From NCBI GenBank assembly GCA_002415135.1, contig DIBY01000028.1, positions 1 through 64,000 of the forward strand: a stretch of DNA of 64,000 nucleotides, read 5' to 3'. Below the pieces are notes generated by a model, which saw nothing but the letters and a program-made list of their open reading frames with translations, ran no database searches and was not told where the DNA came from. This DNA comes from Flavobacteriales bacterium UBA5040 (GTDB lineage Bacteria; Bacteroidota; Bacteroidia; Flavobacteriales; Weeksellaceae). The translations under genes were made by a program, and so were the position numbers. Shown in pieces: positions 25,507 to 33,229 of the stretch (positions are counted from its first letter, which is position 1; every line of letters begins with the position of its first letter).

Positions 25507-26033
25507 AACACTTTATACAAGTATCGATTGGGATAATTTAATCTTTCGCTCTGGCGTTTTCCATTTACAATGATGTGGATGATATTCATTTGATCATCAA
25601 AAAAATTATACAGAAAACTCACCGCAGTTTCTACTTTTTTAGGCGCATCAATAGATTCTGATTCCAGGAAAATGTTCACCGATTCACTGTCTTCTTCAAA
25701 ACCAATATAATTGATTTTTAAAGTTTTATTGTCAGCTTTTAATTTTAAATAGTCGTTGCAATACTGCTTTAGAAACTCATTGATTTGAGCATTATATTTG
25801 GTATCATTAAAATGAACTGGCTTACCATATTTTTCTTTGAGCGCGTTTTCCAAATTATCCAGAAAAAATTTTCCTGTAATTTCAAAGGTTCTCGATTTTG
25901 AATTATAATTGAATTCTACCGAACCCACATGATAAGGATGAACATCAGCTGTTGACGTACTTTTAAATGAACTTAAAGTAAGAATCAGTAAAGTAGTGAC
26001 AAAAAATAAAAGGAATTTTTTCGGTAGCATCAA
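25503..26033 (-). CDS. DUF6702-family secreted protein
   Basis: 176 aa with an N-terminal hydrophobic signal (LLFFVTTLLILTLSSF). The mature part starts TADVHPYHVGSVEFNYNSKSRTFEITGKFFLDNLENALKEKYGK, which I recognise as DUF6702, a Bacteroidota family often found near M1 peptidase and HupE/UreJ genes. Both of those occur downstream in this window (29.5 and 30.3 kb), but a T9SS protease gene intervenes. Function is unknown. TATCTTTG at 26048-26055 (minus strand) is a -7 box close to the ATG. Confidence 0.75.
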   Translation of the reverse strand: MMLPKKFLLFFVTTLLILTLSSFKSTSTADVHPYHVGSVEFNYNSKSRTFEITGKFFLDNLENALKEKYGKPVHFNDTKYNAQINEFLKQYCNDYLKLKADNKTLKINYIGFEEDSESVNIFLESESIDAPKKVETAVSFLYNFFDDQMNIIHIIVNGKRQSERLNYPNRYLYKVF

Positions 26034-26053
26034 GGTGATATTTTGAACAAAGA

Positions 26054-26085
26054 TAAAAAAAGTGGCAATCTTTCGACTGCCACTT
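26054..26085 (-). terminator. Terminator of the subtilase gene
   Basis: AAGTGGCA/TGCCACTT hairpin with T-run on the minus strand, 24 nt past the subtilase stop. It overlaps the -33 region of the DUF6702 promoter. Confidence 0.8.
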
Positions 26086-26108
26086 GAATATAAAGTTAAA
26101 TGAGGGAT

Positions 26109-29100
26109 TTATTCTTTGATGATTTTTTTAGTCACTTTAGAAGTTCCATTCATTGTAATTTCTACAATGTAAAGACCTTTTGAAAGTTTAGAAACATCAA
26201 CTGAACCTGACTTATTTACAGAAGCAGTTTTAATAACCTTTCCAGATAAGTCGAAAATTTTCACTTCTCCCTGGTTGGTTTTAAGATCAATATTTAAAAC
26301 ATCTTTCACTGGATTTGGATAAATCACAATTTGGTCCTGTTTCACATTTGCGGTTGCAAGAGATGAAGAACTTGTTCTAACAAAGAATCCACTAAATCCA
26401 ACAGTGTCAATTGTTACTTCCCAATATTGGTAAATAGCATTCCATTTAACGTTTTCAACGCTTGGTGTTAAGGTTACAAATCCGTTGCTGTATGAAGAAG
26501 TGCTTCCAGAATTATCTGAACTTGTTCCAGCAAACTTATCAATTAAAACATTTGCTTTTCCGGCTGCATCACTTGGCGAAGTTGGAAGTTTTACAGAATT
26601 GGTTGCATTGTAAGCATCAAATTCCGCTTGAGTGAAATATAAAGTCACTTTTCCTGTAGCAGTGGTCGCGTTAGTATTTGGCGTAATTTCATACCTTCTT
26701 GCAACATAAGTTGATTCTGGATTTGCCAACCAAACTTTTGCGGTAACGGTTCCACTAATATTGGCGGTAGAATTTTTTTCAACCATTCCAACTAAATTAC
26801 AACTCGTCGTAACATAGTTTTTACCTTCTGTCACTTCGAAAGTAACTGCTTCATTTTGCGTTGCCAGCTGCTTGATCTGTGGTAAGTTTTCATAAACCAT
26901 CGCTCTGATTCTAAAATCACTTGGTGACTCGTTCCATGTAATTCCATTATCAGTAGAATAGGTACTTCTATTATCTAAACTGATGCTTTCTCTTCTTAAA
27001 GACATTGCTCCGGCTGAAGCATCGATTGTTACAAAGAAATCTTCACCAGAAGTTACAGGAACTCCAAAAGAAGTGAAATCAATTGAATTCCAGGCGCTTC
27101 TCTGAACATCATTCAGCAAAGAATTGATTGTTTTTGTAGCAAGTACTGCTCCTGGTTTGCCATCTTCTACTTTTCTGATTTGAATGGTAACAGGAATGTC
27201 ACCAGGCGCTCCAGATCCTGTGTAGAAGTTAACTGATCCAAATTTCCCTGTGATCGTTGGAGTATATTTTACGGCAAATAAATATCCCGTAGAAGTTACG
27301 TTGCTATCCTGAGTGTTTAGATAAAACTGCTCATCATAACCAATTGTTTCAGTCTCAGAAGTTTGACATCCAATCTCATCTGCCACTGTTTTATAAATAT
27401 CCAGTTTACCAAAACCCCATCTTGTATTAGGAGTGGTGCTGGTCGCAGCATCCTGACGTGCATTTGCGGTCAGTTTTGTTTTTACTTCTGCCGCAGTTAA
27501 ATTAGGGTTTGCCTGTAAAAGTAAAGCAATCGCGCCGGCGACACCCGGAGATGACATACTGGTACCCTGGTTTTTTCGGTAATATGTTCCATCAATATTA
27601 TCAGAAGAAGTCGCTGCTAACATTGCGTCAGAAGACATGGCCGAAACAACGGATTGTCCAGAAGCGGTAATGTCTGGTTTTTGAAAACCATCTGCTCTTG
27701 GTCCCTGTGCACTAAATCCAGAAATGGTTTCTGCCTCAGTGCTATTAATAACATATCCGCCTGGAGTTGGATTCATTTTGTAAGAAGTCAACCTTCCTAA
27801 ATAAGAAGCTACGGTAACTGCAGTTGTTGCGTTCCCAGGTGATCCTACAATATACTCATTATCGCCATCTATTAATGTAGTGGCAACACCTTCGCTCACT
27901 TTCCAACCGTGAACCAACATAGTACCTGATCCTGTATTTTGCAGATCGATCTTATAAAGACCCTGGCTGTTTTCAGTAGTTCCGCTATTTCTGCTGATGA
28001 CTACCTGAACATATCTCTTTAGATTTACTGAAGAAACCCAGTTATAAACGGTTGCCGAGAATTTATTGTTAAGAATGGAATGGGAGGTAGTAGCTCCGGG
28101 AGGAGAAAGATATTCATTGCCATCCGGAGTGGTTAATTTTGCTACTACATCATTATCGTTATCACCGTACATGTAGATAGAAAACACGGAACTACTGGTA
28201 TTGCTTCCCGCACTTAGACTGAAAGTTCCTGTTTCTGTTGGTGCGATTTCTACTTTTCTATGAACATTCTTACCATAATCATTTCCAGCGGATATCACCA
28301 TCACTCTTCCTGGACCAGAGGTCGTAAAAGCATCAATAGCCATTTCGTGTGGGCCGCTACCGTCGTGTGCTGTGGTTTGTCCGCCAATACTCATATTTAC
28401 CACGATTGGTTTGTTAAGAGCGGTCGCTACATTTTGAAAATAAGTAACTGCATCAATGGTGTTGGTCTGTGGGAAAGAACCGTCGCCACCTTTTACAATT
28501 ACGATGCCCGCCTTGGGTGCAAATCCCTGATGTCTATTTCCAGTCATTCCTGCGCCATTTCCAGTAACAGTTCCGGCAACGTGCGTTCCGTGACCGCTAA
28601 TGTCTTTTTCTCTAACAAAATTGGCAGGTGTTCCGTCAAGTTCGTCATCGATGTGAGCTTTGGTATATTCAACACCTTTAGAAAATCCAGCCGGACTAAC
28701 CTCAGAACCTGTTTTAGTTAAGGTTTGATCCCAAATACTAACAATTCTACTTTTAGTTGGGTCATTAAGATCTCTAAAACCAGGGTGTTTCCAATCGATT
28801 CCGGAATCATAAATACCAACCAAGACTCCTTCTCCGGTATAGCTTGTATTATTCAAGGCACCCGATTGTAGTAAAGTAGCACCCGACTGCATTCTGCTCA
28901 CATCATTGTTTACTTCATCAAATTCTGGAGCGATGATAGAGATAACCTCTTTCATTTGAACCATTTTTTCTAAATCCGCAATCGTTACCAAAGCGGTCAC
29001 GAATTTCGGTAACGTACTTTGCACCAATATGCCACGAGATTTTAAATGCTCAGGATTGTTGGTGTAGACGATACAAGAATACATCGTTTGTGCGCCTTTC

Positions 29101-29282
29101 GCAGTAACTACCGTATGCTGGTCTAATTGCAAATTCGTCGCTAAACTGGTTAGCTTCTCTGTAGTCAGAGCTGCATTTTTGCTTTCTTTAATAAGCGTTT
29201 CAAATTTGTAATCTATTTTTTGATATTGTCCAAAGAAGATTCCAAAAGAGAATAATAATAACAGAGTGAAGAGGTTCTTCAT
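26109..29282 (-). CDS. Secreted S8 (subtilisin-like) serine protease with T9SS sorting domain
   Basis: About 1057 aa from MKNLFTLLLLFSFGIFFGQ, chosen because it starts a signal peptide; an upstream Met adds 23 unconvincing residues. The catalytic triad is Asp159 (GIYDSGIDWKHPGF), His231 (GHGTHVAGTVTGNG) and Ser575 (GTSMSSPGVAGAIALLLQ). A roughly 150-residue insertion and a beta-sandwich segment follow. The last 70 residues form a T9SS type A C-terminal domain (VIYPNPVKDVLNIDL, IFDLSGKVIK, LSKGLYIVEI, VTKKIIKE). It should be secreted through the T9SS as an extracellular protease. The promoter at 29378-29408 gives a leader of about 90 nt. Confidence 0.95.
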   Translation of the reverse strand: MKNLFTLLLLFSFGIFFGQYQKIDYKFETLIKESKNAALTTEKLTSLATNLQLDQHTVVTAKGAQTMYSCIVYTNNPEHLKSRGILVQSTLPKFVTALVTIADLEKMVQMKEVISIIAPEFDEVNNDVSRMQSGATLLQSGALNNTSYTGEGVLVGIYDSGIDWKHPGFRDLNDPTKSRIVSIWDQTLTKTGSEVSPAGFSKGVEYTKAHIDDELDGTPANFVREKDISGHGTHVAGTVTGNGAGMTGNRHQGFAPKAGIVIVKGGDGSFPQTNTIDAVTYFQNVATALNKPIVVNMSIGGQTTAHDGSGPHEMAIDAFTTSGPGRVMVISAGNDYGKNVHRKVEIAPTETGTFSLSAGSNTSSSVFSIYMYGDNDNDVVAKLTTPDGNEYLSPPGATTSHSILNNKFSATVYNWVSSVNLKRYVQVVISRNSGTTENSQGLYKIDLQNTGSGTMLVHGWKVSEGVATTLIDGDNEYIVGSPGNATTAVTVASYLGRLTSYKMNPTPGGYVINSTEAETISGFSAQGPRADGFQKPDITASGQSVVSAMSSDAMLAATSSDNIDGTYYRKNQGTSMSSPGVAGAIALLLQANPNLTAAEVKTKLTANARQDAATSTTPNTRWGFGKLDIYKTVADEIGCQTSETETIGYDEQFYLNTQDSNVTSTGYLFAVKYTPTITGKFGSVNFYTGSGAPGDIPVTIQIRKVEDGKPGAVLATKTINSLLNDVQRSAWNSIDFTSFGVPVTSGEDFFVTIDASAGAMSLRRESISLDNRSTYSTDNGITWNESPSDFRIRAMVYENLPQIKQLATQNEAVTFEVTEGKNYVTTSCNLVGMVEKNSTANISGTVTAKVWLANPESTYVARRYEITPNTNATTATGKVTLYFTQAEFDAYNATNSVKLPTSPSDAAGKANVLIDKFAGTSSDNSGSTSSYSNGFVTLTPSVENVKWNAIYQYWEVTIDTVGFSGFFVRTSSSSLATANVKQDQIVIYPNPVKDVLNIDLKTNQGEVKIFDLSGKVIKTASVNKSGSVDVSKLSKGLYIVEITMNGTSKVTKKIIKE

Positions 29283-29377
29283 CTGCCGAAGAGTGAATTG
29301 TAAAGGAGTTGTAATAAAACTTTTCCTTGAAAAAAGTAAGTTTCTTTTCATGTTTAATGAGATTATTTTAAGTTGCC

Positions 29378-29408
29378 CAAAACTATTGAATTATTTAATC
29401 GATTACAA
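29378..29408 (-). promoter_or_regulatory. Promoter of the subtilase gene
   Basis: On the minus strand TTG (29406-29408) is 20 nt before TAGTTTTG (29378-29385), a full two-box Bacteroidota match. Confidence 0.65.
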
Positions 29409-29518
29409 GTGAATTTAAATAAAAGTATATAATCTGGAAGGATGATCGTTTTTCTATGAAAAATCCTTAAAATCCTTGATTTTTTGCATCAAGTGTTTTA
29501 TGTTTACCAAAAAAATTC

Positions 29519-30091
29519 ATGCAAGATTTCTTATTCTATTTAAAACTTGGTTGGGAACATATTATTTCTTGGGATGCCCTTGATCATCAGTTGTTTATTT
29601 TGGTCTTAGTTGCTGTTTATTTTTATAAAGACTGGCGCAAAATCTTGATCTTAATTACGGCTTTTACCATCGGACATTCAGCTACGCTTGCCTTAAGTGT
29701 TTTAGATGTCTTTCGATTGCCTTCTGATCTGGTAGAAACTTTGATCCCTATTACTATTATGCTTACCGCGGTCGATAATATTCTGTTTCGTGAAAATCAG
29801 AAAAAGCTCATGCGAATTAATTATGTTTTGGCTCTGGTTTTTGGTTTAATTCATGGGATGGGTTTTGCCAATATTGCAAGAATGACGATGGCATCTGAAC
29901 AAAACATCGCGGTTCCTCTTTTGGGTTTTAATATCGGTTTAGAATTGGGGCAGATCACGGTTGTACTTTTAGTGATGGCTTTGTTGTATCTGTTGTCAAA
30001 ATTCCTGAAATTCCAGCAAAAATACTGGATTATCGGTATATCAGTGATCGCAATTATCCTATCTGCTCAAATGATTCTAGAGCGGATTTAA
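29519..30091 (+). CDS. HupE/UreJ family membrane protein
   Basis: 190 aa with about six membrane segments. The N-terminal GWEHIISWDALDHQLFILVLV and the later FTIGHSATLALSVL and LIHGMGFANIAR carry the conserved His-containing motifs of the HupE/UreJ family, which includes metal-ion (nickel) permeases accessory to hydrogenase and urease. No hydrogenase or urease gene is nearby. In Bacteroidota this family often sits beside an M1 peptidase, as here. Transport of nickel or another metal is inferred and unproven. Confidence 0.8.
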   Translation: MQDFLFYLKLGWEHIISWDALDHQLFILVLVAVYFYKDWRKILILITAFTIGHSATLALSVLDVFRLPSDLVETLIPITIMLTAVDNILFRENQKKLMRINYVLALVFGLIHGMGFANIARMTMASEQNIAVPLLGFNIGLELGQITVVLLVMALLYLLSKFLKFQQKYWIIGISVIAIILSAQMILERI

Positions 30092-30099
30092 TTTTTATT

Positions 30100-30190
30100 T
30101 GGGCGCCTTTTTCCGTCTTCCACTCCCGCTTTTTTGTTCCTCGTTCCTCGTCGCAAAAAGAGCTCCGTTCAAGCCGGGGCGCAAGGCATT
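30100..30190. repeat. Intergenic repeat-like element, HupE-M1 gap
   Basis: A GC-richer block starts TGGGCGCCTTTTTCCGTCTT, then CCACTCCCGCTTTTTTG, and returns as GCAAAAAGAGCTCCGTTC followed by AAGCCGGGGCGCAAGGC. The inner CTTTTT/AAAAAG flanks can pair. It resembles the other intergenic elements of this window (1651-1775, 4471-4592, 8862-8921). TAAATTTG (30247-30254) downstream is a plausible -7 box for the M1 gene. Confidence 0.5.
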
Positions 30191-30282
30191 TATTATCATC
30201 CAATTCATTTAATAGAAAAAAATCCCCACATCCAGATTAAATTAATTAAATTTGAAACTTCACCTATCATACTCTTATTACA

Positions 30283-32649
30283 ATGAAATTTAATATTCTA
30301 ACCTTTCTTTTGTGTTCCGTCTTTGTTTTCGGACAAGACATTCAAAATAATCCAAAGAGCAATCACGGCAACAAATTCGAACAGTTGGGAACAATTCTTC
30401 CCACGCCCAATTATTACCGAACCGGTTCTGGTGCGCCTGGACAAGGATATTGGCAAAACCGTGCAGATTATGATATCACCGCGTATTTGGATGAAGATAA
30501 AAGAAATTTAAAAGGTTCAGAAATCATTACTTATTATAATAACTCACCCGATGATCTAGAATATTTATGGTTACAACTCGATGAAAACGAACAGTCTTCA
30601 GTGAAAAATGCGGGTTATGATGAAGGATCATTTCTACCAAGACAGATGAATTCTGATGATTTAAAAGTAACAGATCTGCCAACTAAAAATAACGGGTACG
30701 GCGTCAATTTAGAAAAAGTGACCGATGCTTCGGGAAAATCTTTGTCTTATGTGGTGAATAAAACTATGATGCGTATTGATCTTCCGACGGTTTTAAAAAA
30801 AGGAGAGAAGTTCACTTTCAAAATAGATTGGAATTATAATATTCCAGATCGAATTAGAATGGGTGGCCGTGGCGGTTACGAATTCTTTCCAGAAGATGGA
30901 AACGATTTATATACGATTACGCAATGGTATCCAAGAATGTGCGTTTACAGCGATTTCAAAGGTTGGCAGCATAATCAGTTTACCGGTCGCGGAGAATTTG
31001 CTTTAGCTTTCGGTGATTTCAAAGTTTCGATGAATGTACCGGCAGATCACATCGTAGCATCCACAGGATCTGGAAAAAACTTTGAACAGGTATTAACGCC
31101 TGCTCAATTAGCGAGATGGAAACAAGCGCAAACTGCCAAAGAGCCAATCGAAATTGTAACGTTAGCGGAAGCGAAAAAAGCAGAGAAATCGAAATCAAAA
31201 GAAAGAAAGATCTGGAAATTTGAAGCAGATAATGTTCGTGATTTTGCCTGGACTTCTTCCCGTAAATTTGTTTGGGACGGCATGAAAGTGATCATTCCCG
31301 AAAATAAAAATGAGGTGATGGCGATGAGTCTATATCCGAAAGAAGCCTACAATCTTTACCGTAAATTTTCAACCAAAGTTATTGCTCATACGATCTTAAC
31401 GTATTCAGAATATACGATTCCCTATCCTTATCCAGTTGCCCAATCTATCGAAGCAGCGAATGGAATGGAATATCCGATGATCTGTTTCAACTTCGGACGA
31501 ACTGAAAAAGATGGAACCTATTCCGAAGGAATTAAAAACGGCATGATTGGCGTAATCATTCACGAGGTTGGACATAACTTTTTCCCGATGATCATTAATT
31601 CTGATGAAAGACAATGGTCCTGGATGGACGAAGGTTTAAACACTTTTGTAGAATATTTAACGGAAGAAAAATGGGATAATAAATTCCCATCTCGCCGAGG
31701 TCCCGCACATACGATTGTTGATTACATGAAATTGCCCAAAGAACAGTTGGAGCCAATCATGACGAATTCTGAAAACATTATTCAATTCGGTCCGAATGCC
31801 TATTCCAAACCCGCTACCGGTTTAAATATTTTGCGCGAAACGATTGTTGGCAGAGAACTTTTTGATAAAGCTTTTAAAACGTATTCAAAAAGATGGGCTT
31901 TCAAACATCCTGAACCTGCAGATTTCTTCAGAACGATGAATGATGCAAGTGCCGAAAATTTAGATTGGTTTTGGAGAGGCTGGTTCTATAGTATTGATCC
32001 CGTTGATATTGCAATTGATAGAGTAATTGCGGTGAGGCCAGATCTAGATGCCGATCCAGTTGCACGGGAGATAACTTATAAAATTGATCCTCCTTTGCAG
32101 AATGCTTTCGTGGATAAATCGAAAATCATCAATAGAGAAGATAAAAAGATTGCTTTCTACACGGATAAAGATAAAGAGACTCAAGACTTTTATTGGCGTT
32201 ATAATCGCGGACAAGAAAAAGTAGATCAGAACAAAGAGTATAAAATGAAGATGGATGATTTTGAAAAAGTTCCTCAAAAAGAAAAATCAAAATTAGAAAA
32301 CACCTACGCTTATCAAATTGACTTCGTTAATAAAGGAGGTTTGGTAATGCCGATTATTTTAGAATTTACGTTCGAAGATGGAACAAAATTAAACGATAAA
32401 TCGTCAGCGCAGATCTGGAGAAAGAATGAACAAAAAGTTTCGAAGACTTATTATTTTGATAAAAAATTAAAATCAGTTCAATTGGATCCAATGCTGGAAA
32501 CTGCCGATATCGATACTTCTAATAATTTCTGGGGAGAAATTGCAGAATCAACTTCGAAGTTTCAAGTTTTCAAACAAAAACATGGTGCTGCTGCAAGAGG
32601 AGCCGCAAACGGAAAAATAAACCCGATGCAAGCTGCCGGTAAGAAATAA
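30283..32649 (+). CDS. M1-family metallopeptidase
   Basis: 788 aa. Signal peptide MKFNILTFLLCSVFVFG. The gluzincin motif HEVGHN has zinc ligands His427 and His431 with Glu428 catalytic; the third ligand is Glu450 in WMDEGLNTFVEYLTEE, giving the M1 spacing HExxH-x18-E. The usual GAMEN substrate motif is replaced by NGMEYP about 30 residues upstream, as in the bacterial branch related to leukotriene hydrolase/aminopeptidase N. The C-terminal half is beta-rich. It is expected to be periplasmic or outer-membrane associated. A Lys/Glu-rich insertion lies around residues 285-310. It follows HupE/UreJ with its own -7 box. Confidence 0.9.
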   Translation: MKFNILTFLLCSVFVFGQDIQNNPKSNHGNKFEQLGTILPTPNYYRTGSGAPGQGYWQNRADYDITAYLDEDKRNLKGSEIITYYNNSPDDLEYLWLQLDENEQSSVKNAGYDEGSFLPRQMNSDDLKVTDLPTKNNGYGVNLEKVTDASGKSLSYVVNKTMMRIDLPTVLKKGEKFTFKIDWNYNIPDRIRMGGRGGYEFFPEDGNDLYTITQWYPRMCVYSDFKGWQHNQFTGRGEFALAFGDFKVSMNVPADHIVASTGSGKNFEQVLTPAQLARWKQAQTAKEPIEIVTLAEAKKAEKSKSKERKIWKFEADNVRDFAWTSSRKFVWDGMKVIIPENKNEVMAMSLYPKEAYNLYRKFSTKVIAHTILTYSEYTIPYPYPVAQSIEAANGMEYPMICFNFGRTEKDGTYSEGIKNGMIGVIIHEVGHNFFPMIINSDERQWSWMDEGLNTFVEYLTEEKWDNKFPSRRGPAHTIVDYMKLPKEQLEPIMTNSENIIQFGPNAYSKPATGLNILRETIVGRELFDKAFKTYSKRWAFKHPEPADFFRTMNDASAENLDWFWRGWFYSIDPVDIAIDRVIAVRPDLDADPVAREITYKIDPPLQNAFVDKSKIINREDKKIAFYTDKDKETQDFYWRYNRGQEKVDQNKEYKMKMDDFEKVPQKEKSKLENTYAYQIDFVNKGGLVMPIILEFTFEDGTKLNDKSSAQIWRKNEQKVSKTYYFDKKLKSVQLDPMLETADIDTSNNFWGEIAESTSKFQVFKQKHGAAARGAANGKINPMQAAGKK

Positions 32650-32670
32650 GCACATCGTTTTCTAATCATA

Positions 32671-32707
32671 AAAAAGCTGTTTCAAATATATTGAAACAGC
32701 TTTTTTT
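32671..32707 (+). terminator. Terminator after the M1 gene
   Basis: AAGCTGTTTCAA/TTGAAACAGCTT hairpin with a 5-nt loop and T-run. The A-run on its left lets it also stop the convergent operon at 32731-35626. Confidence 0.9.
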
Positions 32708-32730
32708 ATGTTAAATAATTCTTTGAAATA

Positions 32731-33225
32731 TTAATTCCAGAAGAACCATTCTTTTCCATTGTAAACACACATCATATTCTTTACAGGATCGTAAACCATC
32801 ATTCCGGCAGTTGGTGATTTTACTGAAGTTACCGGATTAATAACATGAGGTAGAATTAAAGCTTTGGTTGGAGACTCTAATACCAAAACACCGTCTGCTG
32901 CAGAGGTCTGGCTTCCGAATACGACTTTCGCACCAGCGATGTCATTTCCTGGTAGTAAAGTTGGTGAAATACCAGTTCGGTCTGAAAGATCCTTCCAGAA
33001 TCCATCATTGTATTTTACTCTGGATGAAGCGACATCAAATACGATTGTGCCTGGTTCTACAGACGTCATTGTGCTGACATCTGTAACATTTGGTAAAATT
33101 ATCCCTTTGGTAGTTGCAGCTGGGAAATCTAAAATGGCACTTCCGTCAACACTGGTCTTTCCACCGATTGCAATCTGAGCCAATGCTACATTTGAAACGA
33201 GGATTGCTAATATTATTTTTTTCAT
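32731..33225 (-). CDS. Small secreted protein with two C-terminal-type modules
   Basis: About 164 aa from MKKIILAILVSNVALA; the 16 codons upstream overlap the preceding gene and are excluded. After the signal peptide come two similar modules: one with AILDFPAATTKGIILPNVT and GTIVFDVASSRVKYNDGFWKDL, the second with VLVLESPTKALILPHVIN and GMMVYDPVKNMMCVYNGKEW. The same pattern (KG-hydrophobic-P/T, then G-M-V-Y-D, then Y-N-G-x-x-W) ends the upstream 798-aa protein. It starts 4 nt after that gene's stop, so the two are cotranscribed. Function unknown; possibly an adhesin or tail-tip-like surface module. Confidence 0.75.
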   Translation of the reverse strand: MKKIILAILVSNVALAQIAIGGKTSVDGSAILDFPAATTKGIILPNVTDVSTMTSVEPGTIVFDVASSRVKYNDGFWKDLSDRTGISPTLLPGNDIAGAKVVFGSQTSAADGVLVLESPTKALILPHVINPVTSVKSPTAGMMVYDPVKNMMCVYNGKEWFFWN

Positions 33226-33229
33226 TTTT

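Noticed and set aside
28260..28721. 153-codon plus-strand reading inside the subtilase gene
   Set aside because: Antisense shadow of the S8 catalytic domain, which carries intact triad motifs on the minus strand.
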